From an uncultured Chitinophaga sp. (lineage in GTDB: Bacteria; Bacteroidota; Bacteroidia; Chitinophagales; Chitinophagaceae): 64,000 nt of DNA. Made by a program: the position numbers and the translations under genes. Under the pieces are notes generated by a model. That model was not told the DNA's origin and ran no database searches. It was given only the letters and a program-made list of their open reading frames with translations. The stretch is taken from contig NZ_CAMLHC010000023.1 of the NCBI RefSeq assembly GCF_946479755.1, forward strand, positions 1 to 64,000, written 5' to 3'. Within the stretch, counting starts at the first letter, position 1. The number at the start of each line of letters is the position of its first letter. Shown in pieces: positions 8,866 to 17,209 of this stretch.

Positions 8866-8891
8866 CTTTATATTCAAATTAACCTTGAATT

Positions 8892-9329
8892 GTGAATAAA
8901 GCTATTATCCTTTTATCGTTTTCTGTACTAGTATTATCGTTAGTGGCCTGTAACCAGTCGGAGCAGCCGGGCAACCGTGGTCTTGGCGGCATCTTTTCAT
9001 CCAAAGCCGGTAAGCCGGTGGCGTTTAAGCTGCAGTCGGGGCATCCTAACAGCAGCAATGCTTCTTATGCGCTGTCAGGGATCACCGTATCCTTTGAGCA
9101 GACAGCGGATGCGTCGCAAACGATCAGCATCAGAAAAGGTGCAAAGAGGCTGGTCAATTACATCCGTGCGACAGACACTGCAGAGACGATACTGCCCACG
9201 CCCTATATGACGATCAACGGAAAAGATACCGTGATTACATTCAACATCCGGCAGGATGCTTTCCGCTTCAAAATAAAAGATAACAAGGCCACCTATACGA
9301 AAACGAAAGACACCACAGGCAGGCAGTAG
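8892..9329 (+). CDS. Small lipoprotein of unknown function
   Basis: 145 aa read from a GTG at 8892 (MNKAIILLSFSVLVLSLVAC). The hydrophobic run ends in a lipobox LVAC with Cys at residue 20. The mature region contains SYALSGITVSFEQ, TYMTING-like PYMTINGKDTVITFNI and a basic tail (KDNKATYTKTKDTTG). No family recognised. It is 26 bp downstream of the candidate immunity gene on the same strand and is followed by a terminator, so it closes the T6SS unit. Its base composition is GC-richer than the previous gene. It may be a second immunity factor or an unrelated passenger. Confidence 0.6.
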   Translation: MNKAIILLSFSVLVLSLVACNQSEQPGNRGLGGIFSSKAGKPVAFKLQSGHPNSSNASYALSGITVSFEQTADASQTISIRKGAKRLVNYIRATDTAETILPTPYMTINGKDTVITFNIRQDAFRFKIKDNKATYTKTKDTTGRQ

Positions 9330-9343
9330 TCAACAAAAGAAAA

Positions 9344-9364
9344 GGCCGGCCCGCAGGCCAGCCT
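9344..9364. terminator. Hairpin between convergent units
   Basis: GGCCGGCC-CGCA-GGCCAGCC forms an 8-bp stem with one G-T pair, preceded on the plus strand by AAAAGAAAA (U-rich for the minus-strand transcript). It lies between the T6SS unit and the convergent TonB gene and may serve both. Confidence 0.55.
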
Positions 9365-9390
9365 CTATGACTGAATAATCCGGACAAAAC

Positions 9391-11841
9391 CTATTTAAAA
9401 TCAATAGGAATAGCCAGTTTAACACTAAAATTACGACCTACGTTAAAGACGCCGTTGCGGCCTGTCACCTCATTCACCGGTGCGTATTTCAAACGGCTCA
9501 GGTGATTCTGGTAGGCGACGTCGCCGATGTTGTTCACCGCGAAGTGCAGGGAGAACAGGGTTCTATTGTGTTTGTTCACGAACTCTGACCCCAGGCCTGC
9601 ATTCAGCAGCGTATAACTTCCTGTTGCGGTTTCGGTCTGATAGGCAGAGAACACATCGTTCTGGGCGAAATTCATATCCATCTGCACTCCCACATAAGCA
9701 TTCCGCAGCGGACCGCCTACTTTTTTGAACTTGCCTTTCAGCTCGGACAACCATCTGGCGGCCGGAATATTAGGCAGGTTTTTAGTGGAATCGGTAGCGT
9801 TGAGGGCGGTACCTCTTACATAAGAAAGCGTGTTTTCAAAGTGCAGCCAGTCGATGGGATGCGGGTGTATATCCAGCATCAGCTCACCTCCGTAAAGATT
9901 GGCGTTAGCCTGTTGATATTTAAAGGCAGCGAATCCTTCGGCGTTATCATCTGCGGGGATGGAGTCCGTACCGGCAGCATTCACCAGCTTACGGGAGAAG
10001 ATGAAGTTGTTGATGTGGTTATAGAACACGTTGGCCGTCAGTGAGACGTGCTGTGTATTGAACTCAACACCGCCGTCGATCTGTGTGCTCACTTCTGGTT
10101 TCAGCTCCTGGTTGCCGTATTCGTATTTGATAGTGCCTTCGTGCACACCGTTGGCAGCCAGCTCTGAGATATTGGGAGCGCGGAAACCACGGGCAGCGTT
10201 CAGTTTCAGCACCACCTGGTCGCTGACTTCATAGCTGAGTCCCACGCTACCGGACACATTGGAGAAATTGCGGTTGAAAGCATCAAACTTCGCTTCGCCG
10301 GATGTTGCCGGTTTACCGTCAGCATCGAGGAAAAGCGATTTAGAGCGCAGGGAGCGACTGTCGAAACGTACGCCGCCGCTCAGGGTGAGCTTATTGAAAG
10401 TTTTGCTGGTAACTGCAAAAGCGCCGATATCAAACAGGTTGTAGGCGGGGATGAGGAACTCCTCTCCTGAAATTTCATTTTTCTGCTGCATGCCGTTCAC
10501 GCCTACTGTTGTCTGCCAGCCATTCATCTCCGGGAGATAATATTTGGCAGCGTAGCTGAAAGTCTGCAGCTTCAGCCAGAGCTCCGGTTCATCGGGGTGC
10601 AGCGGATCGCCAAACTCACGACGGTTATTCCACTGATAACCTAACGTCACGCCGATGCGGCCGCCGTTATGGAGGTACAAGCTGTTGTCCCATACCAGCT
10701 TCTGGTGGTTGATCTGTTGTTTGGGTACTGTCATGCTGTACGACTTGTTATCGCTGTCGGTAACAGGTACCTCTTCGGCATTACCGTTATCATTAATCGG
10801 CTTTATAAACCGGCCCTCTTCGTTACGTTCGCCTTCTACCAGGCCGAGATGCTGGTTAAAGGAAGTGAAGCTCAGGCGGGAGAAGCCCCATTGTTTGTTG
10901 ATACCGATGTTAGCACCGTAGTTGGTGTTGTTAAAACGGGAGTTAAATACATACCCGTCGTATTTATTTTTATAGTCGTGCGCCTGTTTCTGGGTGATGT
11001 AGGCGCCCCAGCTGAAGCCGTTGTTATTACCGGCGATATCAGCATGGTAGGCCATCAGCCCGTTATTGGTCTGATAGTTGGCTTCCACATTGCCTTTTAT
11101 CCTGCCTTGCGGCAGCGGAGCCGGCGGAACGATGTTTACCACACCGGCGAGGGCGTCGGAGCCATATACAAGAGAGGCGGGGCCTTTCAGTATTTCTATT
11201 TTGCTGACGTTGTAATCGTCCACTTCGATACCGTGTTCATCACCCCATTGCTGGCCTTCCTGGCGGGTGCCGTCGCTGACTACCACCACGCGGTTGTAGC
11301 CGAGGCCGCGGATGAAAGGCTTGGAGATAGCCGGACCGGTAGAGAGCTGGCTTACACCAGGCACTTTGGCAATCGCATCAATGATATTGGTGGAAATGCT
11401 CTGGTCCAGCACATCCCGGCGGATGATGCTGATGGGCGTAGGTGTCTTTTTCACGGAAGTGGCCAGGTTGGCGCCGGTGATCACCACTTCATTCTTTTCG
11501 ATCAGCGTCTCTGTCAGCTCAAAATCCTTGGTGGTAGTACCGTTGACGTTCACGGTTTCCGTATAGGCGGCATAGCCCATGGAGTGTACTTCCACAATAT
11601 ATTTTCCTTTCGGCAGATTTTTGATGGTATAATTCCCCTGTGCGTCGGCAGCAGCGCCTACATGCAGGTCCGGCAGATACACCGTAGCGCCGGGGATGAC
11701 AGTATGAGTAACTTTATCAGTCACTTTTCCGGTGAGCACATTAGAGAAAGTGCCGTCTTCGGGAGTGGTGGCATAGGCGGCAGGTTGCAACAACAGCAAC
11801 GCCCCCATTAATCCGAGTATAAATACACGCAAATAATGCAT
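9391..11841 (-). CDS. TonB-dependent outer-membrane receptor, probably for a metal or metal complex
   Basis: 816 aa. Signal peptide (1-24, ending AAYA), a carboxypeptidase-regulatory-like domain (LTGKVTDKVTHTVIPGATVYLPD, about 36-115), then a plug domain (KTPTPISIIRRDVLDQ ... VSKIEILKGPASLVYGSDALAGVVNIV, about 130-250) and a 22-strand barrel ending in the typical aromatic terminal strand (FSVKLAIPIDFK). The complete plug motifs suggest a functional transporter. It lies 91 bp downstream of the small His-rich gene at 11933 in the same direction. That pairing is what suggests metal import; the receptor alone does not show its ligand. Confidence 0.9.
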   Translation of the reverse strand: MHYLRVFILGLMGALLLLQPAAYATTPEDGTFSNVLTGKVTDKVTHTVIPGATVYLPDLHVGAAADAQGNYTIKNLPKGKYIVEVHSMGYAAYTETVNVNGTTTKDFELTETLIEKNEVVITGANLATSVKKTPTPISIIRRDVLDQSISTNIIDAIAKVPGVSQLSTGPAISKPFIRGLGYNRVVVVSDGTRQEGQQWGDEHGIEVDDYNVSKIEILKGPASLVYGSDALAGVVNIVPPAPLPQGRIKGNVEANYQTNNGLMAYHADIAGNNNGFSWGAYITQKQAHDYKNKYDGYVFNSRFNNTNYGANIGINKQWGFSRLSFTSFNQHLGLVEGERNEEGRFIKPINDNGNAEEVPVTDSDNKSYSMTVPKQQINHQKLVWDNSLYLHNGGRIGVTLGYQWNNRREFGDPLHPDEPELWLKLQTFSYAAKYYLPEMNGWQTTVGVNGMQQKNEISGEEFLIPAYNLFDIGAFAVTSKTFNKLTLSGGVRFDSRSLRSKSLFLDADGKPATSGEAKFDAFNRNFSNVSGSVGLSYEVSDQVVLKLNAARGFRAPNISELAANGVHEGTIKYEYGNQELKPEVSTQIDGGVEFNTQHVSLTANVFYNHINNFIFSRKLVNAAGTDSIPADDNAEGFAAFKYQQANANLYGGELMLDIHPHPIDWLHFENTLSYVRGTALNATDSTKNLPNIPAARWLSELKGKFKKVGGPLRNAYVGVQMDMNFAQNDVFSAYQTETATGSYTLLNAGLGSEFVNKHNRTLFSLHFAVNNIGDVAYQNHLSRLKYAPVNEVTGRNGVFNVGRNFSVKLAIPIDFK

Positions 11842-11932
11842 ACGTAAGTAATAAAAAATAATAAAACAGTGAATACCAACAACCGGTTATTGCCGGATGG
11901 CAATAGCAGCTATTTGTGATGTGAAGCTGAAA

Positions 11933-12262
11933 TCAGGCAATCTCAGCCGGTGGCGCCCGCGGGGAAAGGTCACGATGGGTAATATAACTGGTTTCTGGCA
12001 GCTGCCGTGGTTGAAACACCCATATTACCGGTCGTACCGGCGCGATAAAGGTAGTAGTATACTGGTCAAACGGCTCCACCCCTATCTGCAGAAAATCGCA
12101 GTGGCGGTGTTCTTCCGAAAACATGGCATCACCAGCAGTGGCATGCGTGTCCTGTGTGTCGTGGTGACCGGTGAAGACGTGTATAAACTCCCGTGGGACA
12201 GTATTCAGCGTGAATACTCCCAGCAGGATGAGCGCTAATATTTTCTGTAAATGTTTATACAC
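11933..12262 (-). CDS. Small His-rich protein preceding the TonB receptor
   Basis: 109 aa from a GTG at 12262. It has a signal-like hydrophobic N-terminus (ILALILLGVFTLNTVPREFIHVF), then a His/Cys-rich stretch: TGHHDTQDTHA and SEEHRHCDFLQIG. The family of short proteins with PREFxH and HxHCDFL motifs is common in Bacteroidota next to TonB receptors and metal genes; a role in binding zinc or copper is an inference. A good promoter ends only 5 bp before the GTG, which would make the mRNA nearly leaderless. No alternative ATG exists downstream within the hydrophobic part. Confidence 0.72.
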   Translation of the reverse strand: MYKHLQKILALILLGVFTLNTVPREFIHVFTGHHDTQDTHATAGDAMFSEEHRHCDFLQIGVEPFDQYTTTFIAPVRPVIWVFQPRQLPETSYITHRDLSPRAPPAEIA

Positions 12263-12267
12263 CGGAG

Positions 12268-12296
12268 CAAAGGTAATAAACTTTACTCATTTGCAA
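12268..12296 (-). promoter_or_regulatory. Promoter TTG-N18-TACCTTTG
   Basis: On the minus strand TTG (12296-12294) is followed after 18 bp by TACCTTTG (12275-12268), an exact match to the Bacteroidota sigma consensus TTG-N17-23-TAnnTTTG. It drives the His-rich gene and probably the TonB receptor behind it. Confidence 0.75.
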
Positions 12297-12317
12297 CAAC
12301 GATGCATTTATATTGCA

Positions 12318-13901
12318 CTATTTAACTTTCAGCATCGGTCGTACCTGTTGAACAGACCCATTTTGGAAGCGGGCGTAATACACCCCGTTGGCCAGGTACT
12401 CAGCGTCAAAAGTGAAAGTATAGGTCCCGGGGGTATGGACTTTATTCACCGGCACGCTCACCAGCCGTCCCATGGTATCGAAGATCTGTATCATGGTATT
12501 GCCGCTGCCGGTAATATAGGTAATGGTAGTAGCGCTGGTGAAGGGATTAGGGCTGTTGGTAATCAGCTTTTTATTGTCTGTATCCAGGTCAGGCAGGCCG
12601 GTAATAACGCCACAGGCCACACCGCTGACCAGTGGCAGCCGCTGGTAGTCTTTCTGGAGGATTTTGTTCAGATCGGTCTGGTCTACACAGAACCACTGTT
12701 CCAGGATGGAAGCGTAAACAGAGCGGAAATCATACTGCATGGGCACGTTGTCTGCCACGCTGGTATTGTCGGGGATGGCCGGGGAATTACCCAATACTCC
12801 CTGGTTGACATAATCACCGAATACGATCATGGGTGCAGCGGCGCCATGGTCCGTACCCATACTGAAGTTGGATTTGATACGGCGTCCAAATTCAGAGAAT
12901 GTCATGCCTACCACACGGCGGGAAGCTCTCAGCCCTTTCAGGTCGTCCATGAAGGCTTTGATGGCATCGGACACGCCACCGAGTAACTTAGCGTGGCCGC
13001 CAGTTGTGGTATCACCGGCTTCTGTCTGGCTGGCATGGGTGTCGAAACCACCCGTGCTCACCATATACATGCGGGTTTTCAGGCCACCGGCCACCAGGCG
13101 GGCCACGATCTTCAGCTGATCTGCCAGGCTGTTATTGGCCGGGTAAGGCCCCTGCGAAGTGACTTTCGACGCTGCCGATTTGATCGCTTTCTCGTAGCTG
13201 TTGGTCTGTTTAGCGATCATCCGGATATATTCCAGCTCCTTACCGGCTTTGGTATTGGGAACAGGGTCTATCACACCGTCTATCAGGTTATAGAAATCTG
13301 TAGCGCTGGTAATAGCCATGCCCCTGCTGGCATCTGCCCCCTGAAACGCGGGAGACACGATAGAGCCTATCTGTATGGCTAGCGGGTCCGGATTGTCAGC
13401 ATTGGGGTAGCTATCCTGCGGTCCGGGATATTTGGAGTCGAGGTAACGGCCGCCCCAGCCGCTGGTGAGTATCTCGTTGGAATCTGACCCGGTGAGCCAG
13501 ATGTCTGTTGCGCGGAAGTGAGAGAAATTCGGTGAAGGATAACCTACACTCTGGATGATGCTCACCTTCCCCTCGTTATATAACTGCTGCACACCTTTCA
13601 TGGCAGGGTGCAGACCGGATTTCAGGTAGTTGTCGAGCCGCAGTACTTTTCCTTCAGGGATAGCAATATTTGTCCTGGCTGATTGATATTTCCCATAGAT
13701 ATCCAGTGGGATGACCATGTTGAGCCCATCATTTCCGCCGGTGAGCTGAATCATGACCAGTACGTGGTCATTATCCGAAGCAGCGCCGCTTAACGCCGCC
13801 AGCATCGGCGAGGTACCGAAAGCTTTGATAGAAAAGCCGTTGATGATGGTGGGTAATATCGCGGCCGGGGCGGTATATTTCAGGAAATCTCTTCTTTTCA
13901 T
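12318..13901 (-). CDS. DUF1501 family secreted protein with T9SS C-terminal domain
   Basis: 527 aa. The N-terminus MKRRDFLKYTAPAAILP resembles a Tat-type signal. The body has DUF1501 markers: VLVMIQLTGGNDGLNMVIP, GLHPAMKGVQQLYNEGKVSIIQSVGYP, FSHFRATDIWLTG, STGGFDTHASQ and FSEFGRRIKSN. DUF1501 belongs to the alkaline-phosphatase-like superfamily; substrate unknown. Residues about 445-527 form a type A T9SS sorting domain (NSPNPFTSATTITY ... FDTMGRLV ... GVYYARFQNG), implying export across the outer membrane by the type IX system. It follows the DUF1800 gene by 11 bp, and the two are almost always neighbours. Confidence 0.92.
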   Translation of the reverse strand: MKRRDFLKYTAPAAILPTIINGFSIKAFGTSPMLAALSGAASDNDHVLVMIQLTGGNDGLNMVIPLDIYGKYQSARTNIAIPEGKVLRLDNYLKSGLHPAMKGVQQLYNEGKVSIIQSVGYPSPNFSHFRATDIWLTGSDSNEILTSGWGGRYLDSKYPGPQDSYPNADNPDPLAIQIGSIVSPAFQGADASRGMAITSATDFYNLIDGVIDPVPNTKAGKELEYIRMIAKQTNSYEKAIKSAASKVTSQGPYPANNSLADQLKIVARLVAGGLKTRMYMVSTGGFDTHASQTEAGDTTTGGHAKLLGGVSDAIKAFMDDLKGLRASRRVVGMTFSEFGRRIKSNFSMGTDHGAAAPMIVFGDYVNQGVLGNSPAIPDNTSVADNVPMQYDFRSVYASILEQWFCVDQTDLNKILQKDYQRLPLVSGVACGVITGLPDLDTDNKKLITNSPNPFTSATTITYITGSGNTMIQIFDTMGRLVSVPVNKVHTPGTYTFTFDAEYLANGVYYARFQNGSVQQVRPMLKVK

Positions 13902-13912
13902 AGAAAGGTTTT

Positions 13913-15535
13913 TCAGGACAATTGATATTCTGAAAGGTTCATGATGTATTTGTAAAGGGCTTGCAGGTGATTAGTCACCTCTTTGGTGTTGGCAGCGTCG
14001 CCGGGATTGGATTTGTAGGTATTCCAGGCGCTGGTCCAGTAGCCGTTGGTACTTTGTCCGGCCAGCAGGATGGTATCTTTCAGGAACGTCTTCACCTTAT
14101 CGGACACGCCTACACGGTAGAGGATATCCAGCGAATCGTTGACGAGTGCTACCGGGTCGCCGGGATTGGACAGCTTATCAGTAAAGGCCAGCGGATCGAT
14201 CTTCACATTTTTATAGCCGGCGGCGATCATGCCATCGCTCAACTGGTTTCTTCGGGGCAGCGTGGCTGTATTGATCCACAATTCATGGAAAGCGGGTTCC
14301 TGGTAGTAGGCATCCCAGCCGGCTACCAGCGGTGGATCTCCCAGGTTCTGAAGCATGGCGCCCATGGCGTTATGCAGGTCGCCCCAGCGTTGGTACTGGG
14401 TGGTATAGTCTGTAGGGAATGTCACACCGAATTCGCGGCACATGCCGATGCAGAAGTCCACCGGGCTCTTTATCAGGCAGGCCATATTGAGCGGATCGAA
14501 GAAATGCTCACTGGTAAACAGCGCGTTGAGCGTAACTTTAATATCAAAGCCACTGCTGCGGAAGATGTCTGCCAGCGGCAGGATTACATTGGCTTCTGTG
14601 GCAGCGTCTATATCATAGTATACAAAAAAGCGATAGAGCTTACGGCAGATGAATTTGGCAACTTCTGGCTGTGCGAAAATGATATCCAGCAGCGTATCCA
14701 GCTCTTTGGCACCTTCAGGGCCGGTTTGTCCGGATATGACTTTATTGCCGTAGAAGCCGGAGAATTCTTTGTTACCAATATCGTGTTGCGTGGTATTGAA
14801 AGTGCTGACGATAGCTGTACGGTCTACCCGGAAGCCGGTGAGCACGCGGGCCGTCGCCCTTACGTCATCTTCTGTATAGTGCGAATCAGGGCCTTTGCCG
14901 ACGGTAAAAAGTTCGTGTAACTCGCGGGCATAGTTTTCATCAGCCGCGCCTTTGGAGTTCAGGTATCCGTTGAGATACACCAGCATACAGGGGTCCAGGG
15001 TGATCGCTTTGGTCAGCGCTTTAAAATTGCCCAGCGCATATTGACGAAGTGTCAGGTTGTACTGGTAGATAAAGCGGCTGTCGTTTACCATAGTGGTTTC
15101 CGTCACGAAGTGGTTGTGCCAGAAGAGCACCATTTTCTCGTGTATGCTTGCCTGTTGGTTGATCATCTGTCCTACCCACCAGGCTTTATAGGAAGCGATT
15201 CTTTTCTGTTCCAGCTTTTCGTCGCCCATGGCGGCTCTCACCCAGGTGGCACCGGGCGTTACGCCGGTACTGTCGGCGCCGTAATTATTCACCGGCGGTG
15301 TGGGATCTGCCTGCGCAGTAAGCAGTATGTCCACTGCCTGCTGCATACCAAGACCGTTGAGGGTTTTGATATTTTCCGGCGACGCGCCGAAGGTAGTCCG
15401 TTTGAGCAGGTGAATGAGCTGTTGGGTGCCCCAGGCGCCGGTGTAAGGGGTCAATCCGGTTGCCGTACGGGCAACAGCTTTGCTGTTCCGCGTATTGCGG
15501 GCAGGCGATAAGGTCAGGAATTGTCTGCGATCCAT
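13913..15535 (-). CDS. DUF1800 family protein
   Basis: 540 aa from the ATG at 15535 (MDRRQFLTLSPAR). A longer frame from a TTG at 15580 exists, but that TTG overlaps a promoter-like TAATTTG, so the ATG was preferred. Family markers are QLIHLLKRTTFGASPENIKTL, WWVGQMINQQASIHEKMVLFWHNHFVT, DENYARELHELFTVG and YTEDDVRATARVLTGFR. DUF1800 proteins are uncharacterised partners of DUF1501 proteins and are predicted to be exported; the RRQFLTL start is Tat-like. The two genes form an operon read from 15535 to 12318. Confidence 0.91.
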   Translation of the reverse strand: MDRRQFLTLSPARNTRNSKAVARTATGLTPYTGAWGTQQLIHLLKRTTFGASPENIKTLNGLGMQQAVDILLTAQADPTPPVNNYGADSTGVTPGATWVRAAMGDEKLEQKRIASYKAWWVGQMINQQASIHEKMVLFWHNHFVTETTMVNDSRFIYQYNLTLRQYALGNFKALTKAITLDPCMLVYLNGYLNSKGAADENYARELHELFTVGKGPDSHYTEDDVRATARVLTGFRVDRTAIVSTFNTTQHDIGNKEFSGFYGNKVISGQTGPEGAKELDTLLDIIFAQPEVAKFICRKLYRFFVYYDIDAATEANVILPLADIFRSSGFDIKVTLNALFTSEHFFDPLNMACLIKSPVDFCIGMCREFGVTFPTDYTTQYQRWGDLHNAMGAMLQNLGDPPLVAGWDAYYQEPAFHELWINTATLPRRNQLSDGMIAAGYKNVKIDPLAFTDKLSNPGDPVALVNDSLDILYRVGVSDKVKTFLKDTILLAGQSTNGYWTSAWNTYKSNPGDAANTKEVTNHLQALYKYIMNLSEYQLS

Positions 15536-15642
15536 AAAGCGATATGGTTGAGATAGCGGGATGGCCTTTAATTCCGCCAAATTAATAAAAAATTTAATTC
15601 AACGGGATTAATTTATCATAAATCGTGGGGGGATATCAAACA

Positions 15643-15672
15643 AAAGCCGCAGGAAAATCTTCCTGCGGCTTT
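15643..15672 (-). terminator. Terminator of the thiolase gene
   Basis: AAAGCCGCAGGA-AGATTT-TCCTGCGGCTTT on the minus strand is a perfect 12-bp stem followed by TGTTTG. It separates the thiolase from the DUF1800 operon. Confidence 0.8.
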
Positions 15673-15697
15673 GAGCTATAATGTATTACGAAAAAAA

Positions 15698-16876
15698 TCA
15701 GGTAATATTTTCGATGATGCCGGCGATACCCTGACCACCGCCTACGCAGGCGGTCACGATGCCGTATTTTTTATTCAGCCTTTTCATGTCGTTGAGGATC
15801 TGTACCGTGAGTTTGGCGCCGGTACAGCCCAGCGGGTGTCCGAGCGCGATGGCGCCGCCGTTGATATTTACGATATCGGGGTTGATACCCAGTTCGCGGA
15901 CCACAGCGATGGACTGGGAAGCGAAAGCTTCGTTCAGTTCCACCAGGTCGATGTCCTGCAGGGTTTTGCCCGCACGTTGCAGCACTTTAGGTACGGCGGC
16001 TACCGGTCCTACCCCCATGATACGGGGATGTACGCCGGCAGAAACGCAGGCAACCAAACGGCCGATGGGTTTCAGTCCTAGTTCGTTCACCATTCTTTCG
16101 CTCATCACGATCACGAAAGCGGCGCCGTCGGAAGTCTGTGACGAGTTGCCCGCTGTAACGGAGCCCCCTGCGGCGAACACAGGTTTCAGTTTGCCCAGCG
16201 CTTCGAGAGAAGTATCCCCACGTGGTCCTTCGTCGGTGTCTACGGTGAAGGTGCGTTTTTGTTTTTTGCCTTTCTCGTCCACATATACTTCCTCTACGTT
16301 GATAGGTAGTATACCGGATTTGAAATAACCTTCTTTGATAGCGTTCAACGCTTTCTGATGGGATTTATAAGAGAACTCATCCTGGTCCTGGCGGCTCACT
16401 TTAAATTCATTGGCCACTGCTTCAGCGGTGAGTCCCATGCCGATATAATAGTCAGGGGTGGTGCTGGCCACGGTGTAGTTAGGCACGGTTTTCCAGCCGG
16501 CCACCGGCACCAGGCTCATACTTTCCGTACCACCGGCGATGATACAGTCGGCCATCCCTGTCTGTATTTTAGCCGTTGCGATAGCAATTGTTTCCAGTCC
16601 GGAGGCGCAATAGCGGTTCACCGTCATCCCCGGCACATCGATTCCGAGTGCGCGCACGGAGATCATGCGGCCTATCTGCAGTCCTTGTTCCGCTTCCGGA
16701 ACGGCGTTGCCCACGATCAGGTCATCTACCCGCTTAGGGTCGAGCTGTGGTACGGATTGCAGCAATCCGGTAATCACATCTACGGCCAGATCATCGGGTC
16801 TGTAAAAACGAAATCCTCCCCTTTTGGACTTACCTACCGCAGTGCGGTAGCCGGCTACTATGTACGCTTCTTGCAT
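15698..16876 (-). CDS. Acetyl-CoA C-acyltransferase (thiolase)
   Basis: 392 aa, the usual thiolase length. Catalytic residues are all visible: nucleophile Cys90 in NRYCASGLETIA, His347 in AIALGHPLGCTGA, and Cys377 in TACVGGGQG. It cleaves 3-ketoacyl-CoA with CoA, or condenses acetyl-CoA, in fatty-acid or aromatic breakdown. No partner 3-hydroxyacyl-CoA dehydrogenase or acyl-CoA dehydrogenase is adjacent, so degradative versus biosynthetic use cannot be decided here. The start is the ATG at 16876 (MQEAYIVAGYRTAVGKSKRGGF); a TTG three codons earlier is less likely. Confidence 0.94.
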   Translation of the reverse strand: MQEAYIVAGYRTAVGKSKRGGFRFYRPDDLAVDVITGLLQSVPQLDPKRVDDLIVGNAVPEAEQGLQIGRMISVRALGIDVPGMTVNRYCASGLETIAIATAKIQTGMADCIIAGGTESMSLVPVAGWKTVPNYTVASTTPDYYIGMGLTAEAVANEFKVSRQDQDEFSYKSHQKALNAIKEGYFKSGILPINVEEVYVDEKGKKQKRTFTVDTDEGPRGDTSLEALGKLKPVFAAGGSVTAGNSSQTSDGAAFVIVMSERMVNELGLKPIGRLVACVSAGVHPRIMGVGPVAAVPKVLQRAGKTLQDIDLVELNEAFASQSIAVVRELGINPDIVNINGGAIALGHPLGCTGAKLTVQILNDMKRLNKKYGIVTACVGGGQGIAGIIENIT

Positions 16877-16995
16877 GAAAAACAATTTTATAATAAGCTA
16901 ACGGTTAGATTATCAACATGATGGATAATTATCCACATTTTTACCTTGTTACCAAATTTAATTAAATTAAGGACACAAATATGCGAGAGAACCGT

Positions 16996-17003
16996 TAAAT
17001 TTG
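16996..17003 (+). promoter_or_regulatory. Candidate -7 element (TAAATTTG) of tRNA-Lys
   Basis: TAAATTTG fits TAnnTTTG and is 27 bp before the mature 5' end of the tRNA. No TTG is seen at the ideal upstream distance. Confidence 0.45.
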
Positions 17004-17030
17004 TCGTCACCCGTTTTTCGGGGAGCTATT

Positions 17031-17103
<73 letters not shown>

Positions 17104-17115
17104 CTAAAAATTGAA

Positions 17116-17149
17116 AAGCCTTGCAGTGAATAATCGCAAGGCTTTTTTG
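17116..17149 (+). terminator. Terminator after tRNA-Lys
   Basis: AAGCCTTGC (17116-17124) pairs with GCAAGGCTT (17136-17144) and is followed by TTTTG. The stem is 9 bp with an 11-nt loop. Confidence 0.85.
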
Positions 17150-17209
17150 TGCCCATCAAAATTATTATATTATAGCTATGCATTAACCCGAACATAAATT
17201 TTACCTCTT

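Noticed and set aside
10669..11811. 380-codon plus-strand frame within the TonB receptor gene
   Set aside because: Antisense shadow of a real receptor; no family motif, and the receptor frame has complete plug and barrel features.
15536..15580. N-terminal extension of the DUF1800 protein from TTG 15580
   Set aside because: The TTG is part of a promoter-like TAATTTG, and the Tat-like MDRRQFL start at 15535 fits the family.
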